NCBI GenBank assembly: GCA_018061745.1
Contig: JAGOTN010000004.1
Span: 1 to 23,336 of the forward strand
Length of the DNA stretch: 23,336 nucleotides
Source of the DNA: Minisyncoccota bacterium
GTDB taxonomy: Bacteria; Patescibacteriota; Minisyncoccia; Phycocordibacterales; JAACPR01
Reading direction: 5' to 3'
Positions 6,607 to 13,891 of the stretch are shown piece after piece (the stretch's first letter is position 1; each line of letters starts with the position of its first letter). The position numbers and the translations under genes were made by a program. The notes under the pieces were generated by a model. That model had not been told where the DNA came from, made no database searches, and worked only from the letters and a program-made list of their open reading frames with translations.

Positions 6607-7077
6607 ATGCGAAGACCACTAAAGAAAAAACCAATAATAAAACCAGATGTGCGATACAGCTCAATAAAAGTTGAGAAGTTTATTAACCATGTTATGGAAG
6701 AAGGTAAAAAAGAAATCGCTCGTAAAATTGTTTACGGTGCTTTTGCTGAAATAATGAAGTCTGAAAAAGTTGAAAATCCTTTAGAAATTTTTGATGCTGC
6801 TCTAAAAAATGCCGCTCCAGTTATGGAAGTTCGATCAAGAAGAGTGGGAGGTGCCAACTACCAAGTTCCTCGAGAAGTTCGTCCTGAAAGAAGACAATTT
6901 CTTGCAATGTCTTGGATTAAAGGAGCTGCTTATTCTAAAAAAGGTACTCCAATGCACAAGAAGTTAGCCGCTGAATTAATTTTAGCTGCAAAAAATGAAG
7001 GTGAAGCTGTGAAGAAGAAAGAAAATACTCACAAAATGGCAGAAGCAAACAAAGCATTTGCTCACTTTGCTTGGTAG
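6607..7077 (+). CDS. rpsG: 30S ribosomal protein S7
   Basis: S7 nucleates assembly of the 30S head and lines the E site. The 156-residue length is normal. Diagnostic parts are the N-terminal MRRPLKKKP, the helix with [20 protein letters not shown], the hairpin [22 protein letters not shown] (about residues 76-97), and the C-terminal [14 protein letters not shown]. It lies 9 nt after rpsL and 36 nt before fusA, so the three form one operon. No Shine-Dalgarno sequence precedes the ATG; an AATAAAATAAT stretch is there instead. Confidence 0.97.
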   Translation: MRRPLKKKPIIKPDVRYSSIKVEKFINHVMEEGKKEIARKIVYGAFAEIMKSEKVENPLEIFDAALKNAAPVMEVRSRRVGGANYQVPREVRPERRQFLAMSWIKGAAYSKKGTPMHKKLAAELILAAKNEGEAVKKKENTHKMAEANKAFAHFAW

Positions 7078-7113
7078 AATAGTTTTATTAAAATTTAATA
7101 TCAGTTTATTTAT

Positions 7114-9261
7114 ATGGCACGAGATTATCCACTAGATAAGGTAAGAAACTTTGGAATTATTGCACACATTGATGCAGGTAAAACAACAACAACAGAAAGA
7201 ATTCTTTTCTATACTGGTGTTTCTCATAAAATTGGTGAAGTTCACGAAGGTGAAGCAACTATGGACTGGATGGAACAAGAACAAGAAAGAGGTATCACAA
7301 TTACTTCAGCTGCTACTACAGCTTTCTGGGTTCCAACATATGCAAAGGGAGATGAATCAAGAAAACATCGTTTTAATATTATCGATACACCAGGTCACGT
7401 AGACTTTACTGTGGAAGTTGAAAGAAGTTTGAAAGTTCTCGACGGTGGAGTTGTGGTTTTCGACGGAGTAGCCGGTGTTGAAGCACAATCAGAAACAGTT
7501 TGGAGACAAGCCGACAAATACGGAGTGCCACGAATTTGTTTCATCAATAAAATCGACCGAACAGGTGCCTCTTTCGATCGATCATTTAAATCTATTGAAG
7601 ACAGACTTTCTAAAAATGCTGTACGAGCACAACTACCTTGGGGAGAAGAAGGAGAACTAAAAGGTATTGTGGATCTTCTAAAAATGAAGGCATATACTTT
7701 TGCTGGAGATATGGGAAACCAAATTACTGAAATTGAAGTTCCTGAAGAAATGAAAGCAGAAGCAGAAAAATTCCGAGCAATCTTTATTGAAAGAATTGTT
7801 GAAAATGATGAAGAAGCTATGAATGCTTTTCTAGAAGGAAACGAACCAGATTTGGATACATTGAAAAGAATTTTAAGAAAAGCTGTTATCGACCGAAATG
7901 TTATTCCAGTTTTCACAGGTTCATCTTTGAAAAACACAGGAGTTCAATTAGTTTTGGATGCCGTTGTGGATTATCTTCCATCTCCTATAGATATTCCACC
8001 AATTGGAGGTACAGATCCTAAGACTGGAGAAGAAATTTTCCGAAAAGCATCTGACGAAGAACCATTCTCAGCTCTTGCTTTCAAACTACAAACTGACCCT
8101 TATGTTGGACAGCTTACATACTTCCGAGTTTATTCAGGATCTGTTTCTGCTGGATCATACATCTTCAATGTTTCAACTGGAGAAAAAGAAAGACTAGGAC
8201 GAATCTTGAGAATGCATGCAAACGAAAGAGAAGAAGTTCAAACAGTTTATGCTGGAGAAATTGCAGCTGCTGTAGGTCTAAAAAATACTCACACTTCAGA
8301 TACACTTTGTGATGAGTCAAAACAAATTGAGCTTCACCGAATTGAATTTGCTGAACCAGTTGTGTCTCTACGAATCGAACCAAAAACAAAAGCTGACCAA
8401 GAAAAAATGGGTATTGCTTTGAAAAAACTTGCTGAAGAAGATCCAACTTTCCGAGTTACTTCAGATGAAGAAACTGCTGAAACAATTATTTCAGGTATGG
8501 GAGAACTTCACTTGGAAATTCTTGTTGACCGAATGAAAAGAGAATTCAACGTGGAAGCAAATGTTGGACAACCTCAAGTTGCATACCGAGAAACAATTCT
8601 TGGAGAAGGTGACGCTGAATATAAATACATCAAACAATCAGGAGGAAAAGGACAATACGGTCACGTTAAGATTAAGATCAAACCACTTGGTACAATTGAT
8701 CCAAATGAAAAACTTGCGAAAAATATCAAGAGATCAGAAGGATTTGAATTTATCAACAATATCAAAGGAGGAGTTGTACCTGTTGAATTTATTCCTGCTG
8801 TAGAAAAAGGAATCAAAGAAGCTATGGAAAGAGGAATCGTTGCTGGATATAAAATGGTAGATGTTTCTGCAGAGTTGTACGATGGTTCATACCATGATGT
8901 CGATTCATCAGAAATCGCTTTCAAACTAGCTGCGAGTCACGCTTTCCAAGAAGCTGCTCAAAGAGCTCGAGCTTCAATTCTTGAACCTATTATGAAAGTA
9001 GAAATCGTTATTCCAGACCAAAACACTGGAGATATTACTGGAGATATTTCTTCAAAGCGAGGACAAATCGAAGGTATGGAAGAAAGAGGAATGGGAATTC
9101 AAGCTGTGCGAGCACTTGTTCCACTTTCAGAAATGTTTGGTTATACAACTCGGTTGCGATCTATGACAGCTGGTAGAGGTTCTGCTGCGATGGAGTTTCA
9201 TCATTATGATGTTGTGCCAGCGAATGTTGCTGAAGAAATTAAGAAGAAACGCGGAAAGTAA
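7114..9261 (+). CDS. fusA: Elongation factor G
   Basis: EF-G is the GTPase that drives ribosomal translocation and, with RRF, recycling. The 715-residue protein has the P-loop AHIDAGKTT (17-25), the switch I region around RGITI, DTPGH (91-95) and NKID (145-148). The five-domain layout is complete, with domain IV near [22 protein letters not shown]. It ends ...KKKRGK. It closes the str cluster; tuf is not next but 4.6 kb away. The last codons and stop (from 9251) form the 5' arm of a long inverted repeat described separately. No Shine-Dalgarno sequence is seen. Confidence 0.98.
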   Translation: MARDYPLDKVRNFGIIAHIDAGKTTTTERILFYTGVSHKIGEVHEGEATMDWMEQEQERGITITSAATTAFWVPTYAKGDESRKHRFNIIDTPGHVDFTVEVERSLKVLDGGVVVFDGVAGVEAQSETVWRQADKYGVPRICFINKIDRTGASFDRSFKSIEDRLSKNAVRAQLPWGEEGELKGIVDLLKMKAYTFAGDMGNQITEIEVPEEMKAEAEKFRAIFIERIVENDEEAMNAFLEGNEPDLDTLKRILRKAVIDRNVIPVFTGSSLKNTGVQLVLDAVVDYLPSPIDIPPIGGTDPKTGEEIFRKASDEEPFSALAFKLQTDPYVGQLTYFRVYSGSVSAGSYIFNVSTGEKERLGRILRMHANEREEVQTVYAGEIAAAVGLKNTHTSDTLCDESKQIELHRIEFAEPVVSLRIEPKTKADQEKMGIALKKLAEEDPTFRVTSDEETAETIISGMGELHLEILVDRMKREFNVEANVGQPQVAYRETILGEGDAEYKYIKQSGGKGQYGHVKIKIKPLGTIDPNEKLAKNIKRSEGFEFINNIKGGVVPVEFIPAVEKGIKEAMERGIVAGYKMVDVSAELYDGSYHDVDSSEIAFKLAASHAFQEAAQRARASILEPIMKVEIVIPDQNTGDITGDISSKRGQIEGMEERGMGIQAVRALVPLSEMFGYTTRLRSMTAGRGSAAMEFHHYDVVPANVAEEIKKKRGK

Positions 9262-9386
9262 TTACATATTTAAGAACACGCGATAAAGAAAAAATGCAGA
9301 CACTAGTGTCTGCATTTTTTCTTTTCGCTGGTGCTCGCCGTTGGGGACGGCTCCGCAAAGTTCTTAAATATGTAATTACTTTCCGC
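9251..9386 (+). repeat. Nested three-helix inverted-repeat element, copy A (fusA 3' end)
   Basis: The outer arms are a perfect 27-bp inverted repeat, 9251-9277 with 9360-9386. The left arm contains the last codons and stop of fusA. Inside, after 7 nt (ACGCGAT), is a perfect 40-bp palindrome (9285-9324). Next come a linker TCGCTGGTGCTC (9325-9336), a 5-bp hairpin GCCGT/ACGGC (9337-9341 with 9347-9351) and TCCGCAAA before the right arm. GTG (9331-9333) can also pair with CGC (9354-9356). Copy B after rplB has the same order, nearly the same spacing and matching linkers. As RNA it would fold into a three-way junction at the end of the fusA message. I do not know a family for it. Confidence 0.85.
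9285..9324 (+). terminator. Palindromic rho-independent terminator inside element A
   Basis: A perfect 20+20 palindrome with A-rich 5' and T-rich 3' flanks (TGCAGACACT/AGTGTCTGCA core, then TTTTTTCTTT). The rightward transcript would form a strong hairpin ending in a U-rich strand, the natural stop for the str operon. The symmetry means it could also act on leftward transcripts. Confidence 0.75.
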
Positions 9387-9406
9387 AGTTCATTTTAGTT
9401 TCATCT

Positions 9407-9443
9407 AAAAATAAAAATCCCGTCAGCATAAGCCGAGCGGGAT
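9407..9443 (-). terminator. Rho-independent terminator of the leftward 170-residue gene
   Basis: Read leftward, ATCCCG + TCGGC (one bulge) pairs with GCTGA + CGGGAT (9432-9443 with 9417-9427), followed by TTTTTATTTTT. It lies 25 nt beyond the stop codon of the gene that ends at 9469. Confidence 0.75.
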
Positions 9444-9468
9444 GTTGTTTGTGAATGGAGAATGGGAC

Positions 9469-9981
9469 TCAGAATTGATCTCGAGGTTTGTTGAGATCAA
9501 CAATGGAGTTTTTTTTCTTCAATTTATTTATGTGTTGATAACCACCAGCTTGAAGGAATTTTTTAATATCGCCCCCGAAGTGAATTTGAATAATCTGCAG
9601 TGCCTCACGTATACGATCCTCTATTTTTTGATTCTTTTCCAAGGATGAGAAGAGTCGATTGGACAATTTTTCTCCCTCTTCAGAAAACCAGAAAAATTCA
9701 TCTGAGAAAACTCCGAAAACCCAGAGTTCCATATCCAGGAATGTTCTGCGATCTCCATTAAAGAAGTCTGCAATTGCGTCGACCCACTCAGTGTTATATC
9801 GATGATCTCTACGGTGTTTGCTACATTCAATTTCCTTTTCAATCTGGGAATCTATTGTGGCATTCCCGAGTTCTGGGATGTTGAGCTTTAGATGTTCGAG
9901 ATTCTTGGCAGTAATTGCTCGAACAACTTCCATATAGTTGTTCTTAGTAACCGTGAGGTCAGATTTATTTTTCTTTGGCAT
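9469..9981 (-). CDS. Hypothetical protein, 170 residues
   Basis: I do not recognise this protein. It is probably soluble: there is no signal peptide or membrane helix. The N-terminus (1-17) is polar and Lys-rich, and the middle is acidic and aromatic-rich, with WVDAIADFFNGDRR (66-79) and ELWVFGVFSDEFFWFSEEGE (85-104). The C-terminus is probably helical and ends in a Lys run (KLKKK). The gene has its own promoter (TTGACA-16-TATTGT) and its own terminator, so it is a complete single-gene unit inserted leftward between the str cluster and rplJ. Its codons use more G and C at third positions than the ribosomal genes on either side, which hints at separate origin but is not proof. Confidence 0.75.
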   Translation of the reverse strand: MPKKNKSDLTVTKNNYMEVVRAITAKNLEHLKLNIPELGNATIDSQIEKEIECSKHRRDHRYNTEWVDAIADFFNGDRRTFLDMELWVFGVFSDEFFWFSEEGEKLSNRLFSSLEKNQKIEDRIREALQIIQIHFGGDIKKFLQAGGYQHINKLKKKNSIVDLNKPRDQF

Positions 9982-10015
9982 GTGTGGTTGGGGTGAAAGG
10001 TTCAGGTTTTTTAAA

Positions 10016-10043
10016 ACAATACAATAATTATAAGCCGTGTCAA
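10016..10043 (-). promoter_or_regulatory. Promoter of the leftward 170-residue gene
   Basis: Read leftward, a consensus TTGACA (10043-10038) and TATTGT (10021-10016) are 16 nt apart. The leader to the ATG at 9981 is about 28 nt. The -35 lies only 7 bp from the -35 of the rightward rplJ promoter. Confidence 0.6.
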
Positions 10044-10050
10044 TTTATAG

Positions 10051-10077
10051 TTGACTCACTGAATAAAATCATATAAT
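10051..10077 (+). promoter_or_regulatory. Promoter of the rplJ-rplL operon
   Basis: TTGACT (10051-10056) and TATAAT (10072-10077) are 15 nt apart. Transcription would start near 10084, leaving a leader of about 150 nt that contains the L10-leader-like structure. Confidence 0.6.
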
Positions 10078-10090
10078 CTCTTTCATGTAA

Positions 10091-10218
10091 GGCCTGAGAC
10101 AAGTGGCGTCAAAATAAGTCCGCTCGAGTGCTGAAAGTTGTAGTTATATTAATTTATATAGTTATACTTTTCTAATATTTCTCTCTATGGCCTTGCAAAA
10201 CAAAGGTCGTTTATTTTT
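10091..10218 (+). promoter_or_regulatory. Probable ribosomal protein L10 leader with attenuator hairpin
   Basis: The 5' part has AGACA (10097-10101), AGTGG (10102-10106) pairing with CCGCT (10120-10124), then CGAG (10125-10128). This order resembles the bacterial L10-leader core (AGACA-x-x-GG ... CC-x-x-CGAGG), where the L10-L12 complex binds a kinked helix. Further on, GGCCTT (10189-10194) pairs with AAGGTC (10203-10208), followed by GTTTATTTTT, a terminator-like hairpin 18 nt before the rplJ start. A second GGCCT at 10091-10095 could pair with the same AGGTC strand, giving mutually exclusive folds. Predicted role: feedback control of L10/L12 synthesis. Confidence 0.5.
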
Positions 10219-10235
10219 AAAGACCAAACAAAAAA

Positions 10236-10721
10236 ATGGCAATTACAAAACAAAAGAAAACAGAAATCATCGATAAATTAAAAGATGCGGCAAGTAGTGA
10301 ATCTGCTGTCTTTGTTAGTTTCCGAGGAGTTCCTGTTTCAGACACAGTGTCAATGCGATCAAAACTTCGTGAAAACGGTGTTTCGTATTTTGTAGCAAAG
10401 AAAACTCTTATCAAGAAAGCTTTTGCTGAAGCTGGTATCGATGGTGAAGTTCCTGTATTAGACGGGGAAGTAGCCGTTGCTTATTCAACAGATGCAACTG
10501 CTCCTGCTCGTGAGGTTTTTGATTTCCATAAAAAACTTGGCGACAAACTAAGAATCGTGGGTGGTGTATTTGAAAATAAATTTCAATCTCGATCAGAGAT
10601 GGAAGTTATTGCTCAAATTCCTTCACTACATGTTCTACGAGGAATGTTCGTTAACGTTATCAATTCCCCAATTCAGGGATTTGCTATGGTTGTTAAAGCT
10701 TACGCAGATAAGAAATCTTAA
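10236..10721 (+). CDS. rplJ: 50S ribosomal protein L10
   Basis: L10 is the base of the ribosomal stalk: its N-terminus binds 23S rRNA and its C-terminal helix holds L7/L12 dimers. The 161-residue length is typical. Family features are MAITKQKKTEIIDKLKD, the loop FVSFRGVPVSD, KLRENGVSYFVAKKTLIKKAF (about 47-67), and VGGVFENKF. The ATG follows an A-rich stretch with no Shine-Dalgarno sequence. It forms a two-gene operon with rplL, 37 nt downstream. rplK and rplA, its usual upstream neighbours, are not in the window. Confidence 0.97.
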   Translation: MAITKQKKTEIIDKLKDAASSESAVFVSFRGVPVSDTVSMRSKLRENGVSYFVAKKTLIKKAFAEAGIDGEVPVLDGEVAVAYSTDATAPAREVFDFHKKLGDKLRIVGGVFENKFQSRSEMEVIAQIPSLHVLRGMFVNVINSPIQGFAMVVKAYADKKS

Positions 10722-10758
10722 TCACTTATTAAATAAAAATAGTTAACTAAAAATTATT

Positions 10759-11223
10759 ATGTCAGAAAATGAAATTCAAAATGACGCAGTTGTAGCAGAG
10801 GAAACTTCTGCTCCAGTTGCTGATGCTCCTTCTGTTTCAGCAGATGCAGAAGTTGAAGTTCCAGAAAAATTTAAGAAACTTGTTGAACAAGTAGAATCAA
10901 TGAGCGTTCTTGAATTAAACGAACTTGTAAAAGTATTAGAAAAGAAATTTGGTGTTTCAGCTGTTGCTGTTGCCGCTGCTCCTGCAGCAGGTGCTGGTGC
11001 TGCCGAAGAATCATCTACATTCACAGTTGTTCTAGCGGATGCTGGAGCACAAAAAATTGCAGTTATTAAAGTTGTTAAGGAAGTATTAGGACTAGGTCTT
11101 AAAGAAGCTAAAGATCTAGTTGATGCTGCTCCTTCAGACATTAAAACTGGAGTTGCTAAAGCAGAAGCTGATGAACTAAAAGCAAAATTTGAAGAAGCTG
11201 GAGCGAAAGTTACATTAAAGTAA
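10759..11223 (+). CDS. rplL: 50S ribosomal protein L7/L12 with acidic N-terminal extension
   Basis: L7/L12 dimers form the mobile stalk that recruits and activates EF-Tu and EF-G. At 154 residues it is about 30 longer than usual. The normal N-terminal dimerisation region begins near residue 36 ([21 protein letters not shown]), followed by an Ala-rich hinge near 70-83. The globular C-terminal domain carries [20 protein letters not shown], the factor-binding helix. Ahead of this lies an Ala/Glu/Val-rich acidic extension (residues 2-35). No alternative in-frame Met precedes the core until M48, so the extension appears genuine. A strong terminator follows the stop. Confidence 0.96.
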   Translation: MSENEIQNDAVVAEETSAPVADAPSVSADAEVEVPEKFKKLVEQVESMSVLELNELVKVLEKKFGVSAVAVAAAPAAGAGAAEESSTFTVVLADAGAQKIAVIKVVKEVLGLGLKEAKDLVDAAPSDIKTGVAKAEADELKAKFEEAGAKVTLK

Positions 11224-11238
11224 TTTTTTCAAAAGTTT

Positions 11239-11286
11239 TACAAATAAAAGAGCGCCGCCCGCAAGGGCGGCGCTCTTTTATTTGTA
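11239..11286 (+). terminator. Rho-independent terminator after rplL
   Basis: A perfect 22-bp stem (11239-11260 with 11265-11286) is capped by a GCAA tetraloop. The GC-rich upper half (AGCGCCGCCC) is followed on the 3' side by CTTTTATTT. It ends the rplJ-rplL operon. It lacks the linkers and third hairpin seen in the elements after fusA and rplB. Confidence 0.9.
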
Positions 11287-11341
11287 TCTAATAATTATTT
11301 CCCCCACGAAATACTTTCTTTAAAAGAAATTATAAATGTAT

Positions 11342-11347
11342 TACAAT
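11342..11347 (+). promoter_or_regulatory. -10 element of the first peptidoglycan-binding protein gene
   Basis: TACAAT lies 6 nt before the ATG at 11354, with a weak TTTAAA (11319-11324) 17 nt upstream. This supports 11354 rather than the upstream ATG at 11336, which would lie ahead of the promoter. Confidence 0.5.
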
Positions 11348-11353
11348 AAAGAT

Positions 11354-12418
11354 ATGAATATAAAAATGTTTACTTCTTTATTATTGTTAAGTTTTTTAAT
11401 TGCAAATCCAGTTTTTGCTTTAACACAAGCAGATGTTGATTTTTTAATTAAAGCAGGATTTATTGCTCCTGATAAAGTTAATATTGCTCAGTCTGCTGTT
11501 TCTTCTTCAAATACAAAAACAACCACAAACACAACAACACCTCGTCATGATTACAACCCCCAAAAAACATCTTCACAACAAGGAAGTTGTCTTAAATTAT
11601 CTGTAGATTTATTTAATGGTATGAGCGGTACTTCAATATCGGCTCTGCAAAAGTTTTTAAAATCACAAAATCATTTTAGTCTTGAACCAACAGGATTTTT
11701 TGGAAGTGTCACACAATCTTCTGTTGAAGCATTTCAAAAAGCACAGGGAATTGTTTTGAACGGGACACCTGAAACAACTGGTTTTGGAGTGGTTGGTCCT
11801 GCTACAAGAAGCGCTATTGAAAAAATAAGTTGTAATACTGCAAATGCTACAGCTTCTGGTGTAAACGATTTCTTTGGTTATAACCTTGATGATTTATTTA
11901 ATTATGATGCAGATACAAATTTCTCTCAAAGTTTTAATTATGATCCAACTTTTAATTATGAGTCAGACGCAAAATATGATGCAGATATAAATTATGATAT
12001 TGATGATTATGATGCAGATATAGATTATGATGTTGATCTTGATTATGAAGCAGATTTATCTACTTCAGGAGGAAAGGATGCGTCAGTTCTTCTTTTTGTG
12101 AAAGCTGTAAACGGTCAATATTTACGAGGAGGAAATAAATTACCTGTCGCTGTGAGTAGTAAAGCTGTTGAATTAAAATGGACTTCAAAAAATGCTCAAA
12201 CATGTGCTTTGAATGGAGATTTCCAAGAGAAAAGACAGGATGTTCCTGTAAATGGCACAGCAAATTTAACTTTGGTTAATCCTTCTCAAGTAGCTTCAAA
12301 TGGAGATCCAATGTACTCATTTAAAATTTATTGTTATGCAACATCTTCAGGGTATGTTTTTCCAGGAGATGATACTGCCTTGATTTGGGTTGCAAATTCA
12401 TCTGCACTTGTGCAGTAA
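11354..12418 (+). CDS. Secreted protein with peptidoglycan-binding domain, Tyr/Asp repeat and C-terminal Ig-like region
   Basis: The 354-residue product has a signal peptide (1-22, ending NPVFA). A short LTQADVDFLIKAGFIAPDK segment (24-41) recurs in the next protein. A Thr/Ser linker follows, then a PG_binding_1 domain (about 79-160) with SISALQKFLKSQ, TGFFGSVT, AFQKAQG and VGPATR. Cys79 and Cys160 bracket the domain. Residues 183-235 are a Tyr/Asp tract (FNYDADTNF ... DYDADIDYDVDLDYEAD). The C-terminal part (243-350) looks like an Ig-fold domain, with VELKWTSKNAQTC and YSFKIYCYAT. It is probably exported and held on the cell wall. The start is set by the -10 element immediately upstream. No enzyme motif is visible. 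Confidence 0.8.
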   Translation: MNIKMFTSLLLLSFLIANPVFALTQADVDFLIKAGFIAPDKVNIAQSAVSSSNTKTTTNTTTPRHDYNPQKTSSQQGSCLKLSVDLFNGMSGTSISALQKFLKSQNHFSLEPTGFFGSVTQSSVEAFQKAQGIVLNGTPETTGFGVVGPATRSAIEKISCNTANATASGVNDFFGYNLDDLFNYDADTNFSQSFNYDPTFNYESDAKYDADINYDIDDYDADIDYDVDLDYEADLSTSGGKDASVLLFVKAVNGQYLRGGNKLPVAVSSKAVELKWTSKNAQTCALNGDFQEKRQDVPVNGTANLTLVNPSQVASNGDPMYSFKIYCYATSSGYVFPGDDTALIWVANSSALVQ

Positions 12419-12428
12419 TAAAAATAAA

Positions 12429-13691
12429 ATGTTGTTAAAAAATATAAATCTAAAAACAAATAAAGCAGAAGCAAAAATCCTGCAGGGATTTCTGCTTCTG
12501 CTTCTAATATGCACACTTGGCACACTTGTTTTTTCTCAAAAAATAAACGCACTAACAATCGCCGATGTCGAACTTTTAATTTCAATTGGAATGATTTCTC
12601 CTGAAAATGCTGAAGGAGCAAGAAATTTTGCAAATACTGGAAGCAAAACAACTTCTAGTTCAAGCGTAAAAATAGATCAAACTTCTGAAAAAGAATGTTT
12701 AATCATAAATCAAAATTTAGTTAAAGGTAAAAGTGGTACTTTAGTTTCTGCTTTACAAAGATTCTTAAAATCAGAAGGACATTTTCCCAAAAATCAAAGT
12801 GTGACTGGTTTTTTTGGAGACATGACGGTTCAAGCTGTTTCAGATTTTCAAGTAGCTACTGGTTTGATAACTTCAAGCAAACAAATAGGAGCGGGTACAA
12901 TCGGTCCTGTTACCAGAAAAAAAATCCAAGAGATTTCTTGTAAAAAGTTAGTTGAAGTTAAAGATACTGGAATTGCCACAACTACTGCCAATGTTGCTAC
13001 GACAACACCTGAAATTGAAACTGTTACTAAAAAAACCACTAGCAACAAATCCTATAGACCATCTGTTATTTATTTGGACGGTCTAACAAAAAAATCAGAA
13101 ACCGATTTAGGGGAATTTGAATTTAAATACAATATTAGAATAGAACCTAAAAATGATGTTTCACTTTTCGAAGCTATGCTAGTTTGTGATCCTTTGGCTG
13201 TAGAAGTAAAAGCGAGAGATGTAAAAACATGTGGGAAACTTTTTGAATTTAAACCTAGTGTTAATGGAACAAAAGCATTAAATATTTTATATAAAAATCT
13301 TTCGAGTTTTACACAACCTGTTGTTCTTGCAGTAGAAGCATTTGATTCATTACAAAAAAGTCTAGGAACTGCCGAAATCAGAAAAGAAGTTTTAGCAGCA
13401 AAACCTAGTTTCAAATTTAACGAAAGTTCAAAGTCACTTATTTATAATGGCTCAGTGTCACAAGCTTCAGAAAATTGCGGTAGACAAGAACAATTGGATT
13501 TCATTAGATACACAATGACCCCTTACGATCCTTTAAATCAGATTTTTTTGCCGGATTGTTGGCCAGGGGAGTTGTTGTGCAATAAATTCTATCCTCCAAC
13601 TTATTGTGAGATCACAGGAGGGCCATCTTCAGATGATTTGTGTTCATCTAGACAAAAGTTTGAAAATGGTAGATGCGTAGCTAGAATTTAA
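12429..13691 (+). CDS. Secreted protein with peptidoglycan-binding domain, paralogue of the preceding gene
   Basis: The 420-residue product begins 10 nt after the previous stop, so the two are co-transcribed. A long signal or anchor region (hydrophobic 20-36) precedes ALTIADVELLISIGMISPEN (41-60), which matches the same spot in the upstream protein. The PG_binding_1 domain (90-171) has VSALQRFLKSEGHF, TGFFGDMT, DFQVATG and IGPVTR. Cys90 and Cys171 have the same 81-residue separation as in the neighbour. A Thr-rich linker follows, then an uncharacterised C-terminal region (about 210-420) with a Cys-rich end holding seven cysteines in the last 71 residues. An in-frame ATG at 12390 lies inside the upstream gene and is rejected. 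A 20-bp-arm inverted repeat lies inside the signal-peptide codons. Confidence 0.8.
   Translation: MLLKNINLKTNKAEAKILQGFLLLLLICTLGTLVFSQKINALTIADVELLISIGMISPENAEGARNFANTGSKTTSSSSVKIDQTSEKECLIINQNLVKGKSGTLVSALQRFLKSEGHFPKNQSVTGFFGDMTVQAVSDFQVATGLITSSKQIGAGTIGPVTRKKIQEISCKKLVEVKDTGIATTTANVATTTPEIETVTKKTTSNKSYRPSVIYLDGLTKKSETDLGEFEFKYNIRIEPKNDVSLFEAMLVCDPLAVEVKARDVKTCGKLFEFKPSVNGTKALNILYKNLSSFTQPVVLAVEAFDSLQKSLGTAEIRKEVLAAKPSFKFNESSKSLIYNGSVSQASENCGRQEQLDFIRYTMTPYDPLNQIFLPDCWPGELLCNKFYPPTYCEITGGPSSDDLCSSRQKFENGRCVARI
12463..12503. repeat. Inverted repeat inside signal-peptide codons
   Basis: The arms 12463-12480 and 12486-12503 pair with one mismatch (AAGCAGAAGC with GCTTCTGCTT, then AAATCC with GGGATTT), around a 5-nt loop. 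It begins 34 nt after the start codon of the second peptidoglycan-binding gene. No T-run follows, so it is not a classical terminator; a translational or RNA-stability role is possible. Confidence 0.7.
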
Positions 13692-13692
13692 T

Positions 13693-13720
13693 TTGACACT
13701 CTCCAGTATTTTGGTAGTAT
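13693..13720 (+). promoter_or_regulatory. Promoter of tuf and the S10 operon
   Basis: A perfect TTGACA (13693-13698) and TAGTAT (13715-13720) are 16 nt apart, starting 2 nt after the stop of the upstream gene. The -10 TAGTAT with 16-nt spacing recurs at rpmB and rpsS, suggesting a shared class of ribosomal promoter. Confidence 0.8.
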
Positions 13721-13891
13721 GTCTCTACGCAATTTAGCGCTTTTTTTCTATGTAATTCTGTGAAAAATCACAGTTTCGTAGAATATGAGAGGGGTAAAAT
13801 TGCTTTATAAACAAGTCGCTCGCTTTGGTAATGCAACGTTCTCGCGCCATTACCATAGAGAGTGACATTAATTAATTTACATATAAATAAT
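13721..13891 (+). promoter_or_regulatory. Long structured 5' leader of tuf
   Basis: About 165 nt of untranslated leader. The first hairpin has CTGTGA/TCACAG (13758-13763 with 13768-13773) closed by CTATG/CGTAG (13748-13752 with 13777-13781). The second has GTCGCTC/GAGTGAC (13815-13821 with 13860-13866) enclosing TGGTAATG/CATTACCA (13826-13833 with 13848-13855). A short CGC/GCG stem followed by T7 at 13728-13747 could be a weak early terminator. I see no coding region or RNA gene here. Confidence 0.55.

Noticed and set aside
7395..7937. Leftward 180-codon frame inside fusA
   Set aside because: The opposite strand encodes the conserved EF-G GTPase region; the long antisense frame follows from codon bias.
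9251..9386. Integron attC site
   Set aside because: The inverted arms end GAAC/GTTC, but the GTTRRRY core, the spacer pattern and an integrase are missing, and the inner perfect palindrome is unlike attC.
9442..9648. Rightward 68-codon frame opposite the 170-residue gene
   Set aside because: It starts inside the leftward terminator hairpin and overlaps a gene that has promoter, terminator and better codon structure.
10776..11141. Leftward 121-codon frame inside rplL
   Set aside because: Antisense to the Ala-rich L7/L12 coding region; low complexity and no start context.
13862..13891. Upstream in-frame ATG of EF-Tu
   Set aside because: It would add ten residues before the conserved [10 protein letters not shown] start and lies in the leader hairpin.
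13721..13891. tRNA or small stable RNA gene in the tuf leader
   Set aside because: No cloverleaf, T-loop GTTCRA motif or CCA end could be found; hairpins fit a leader better.
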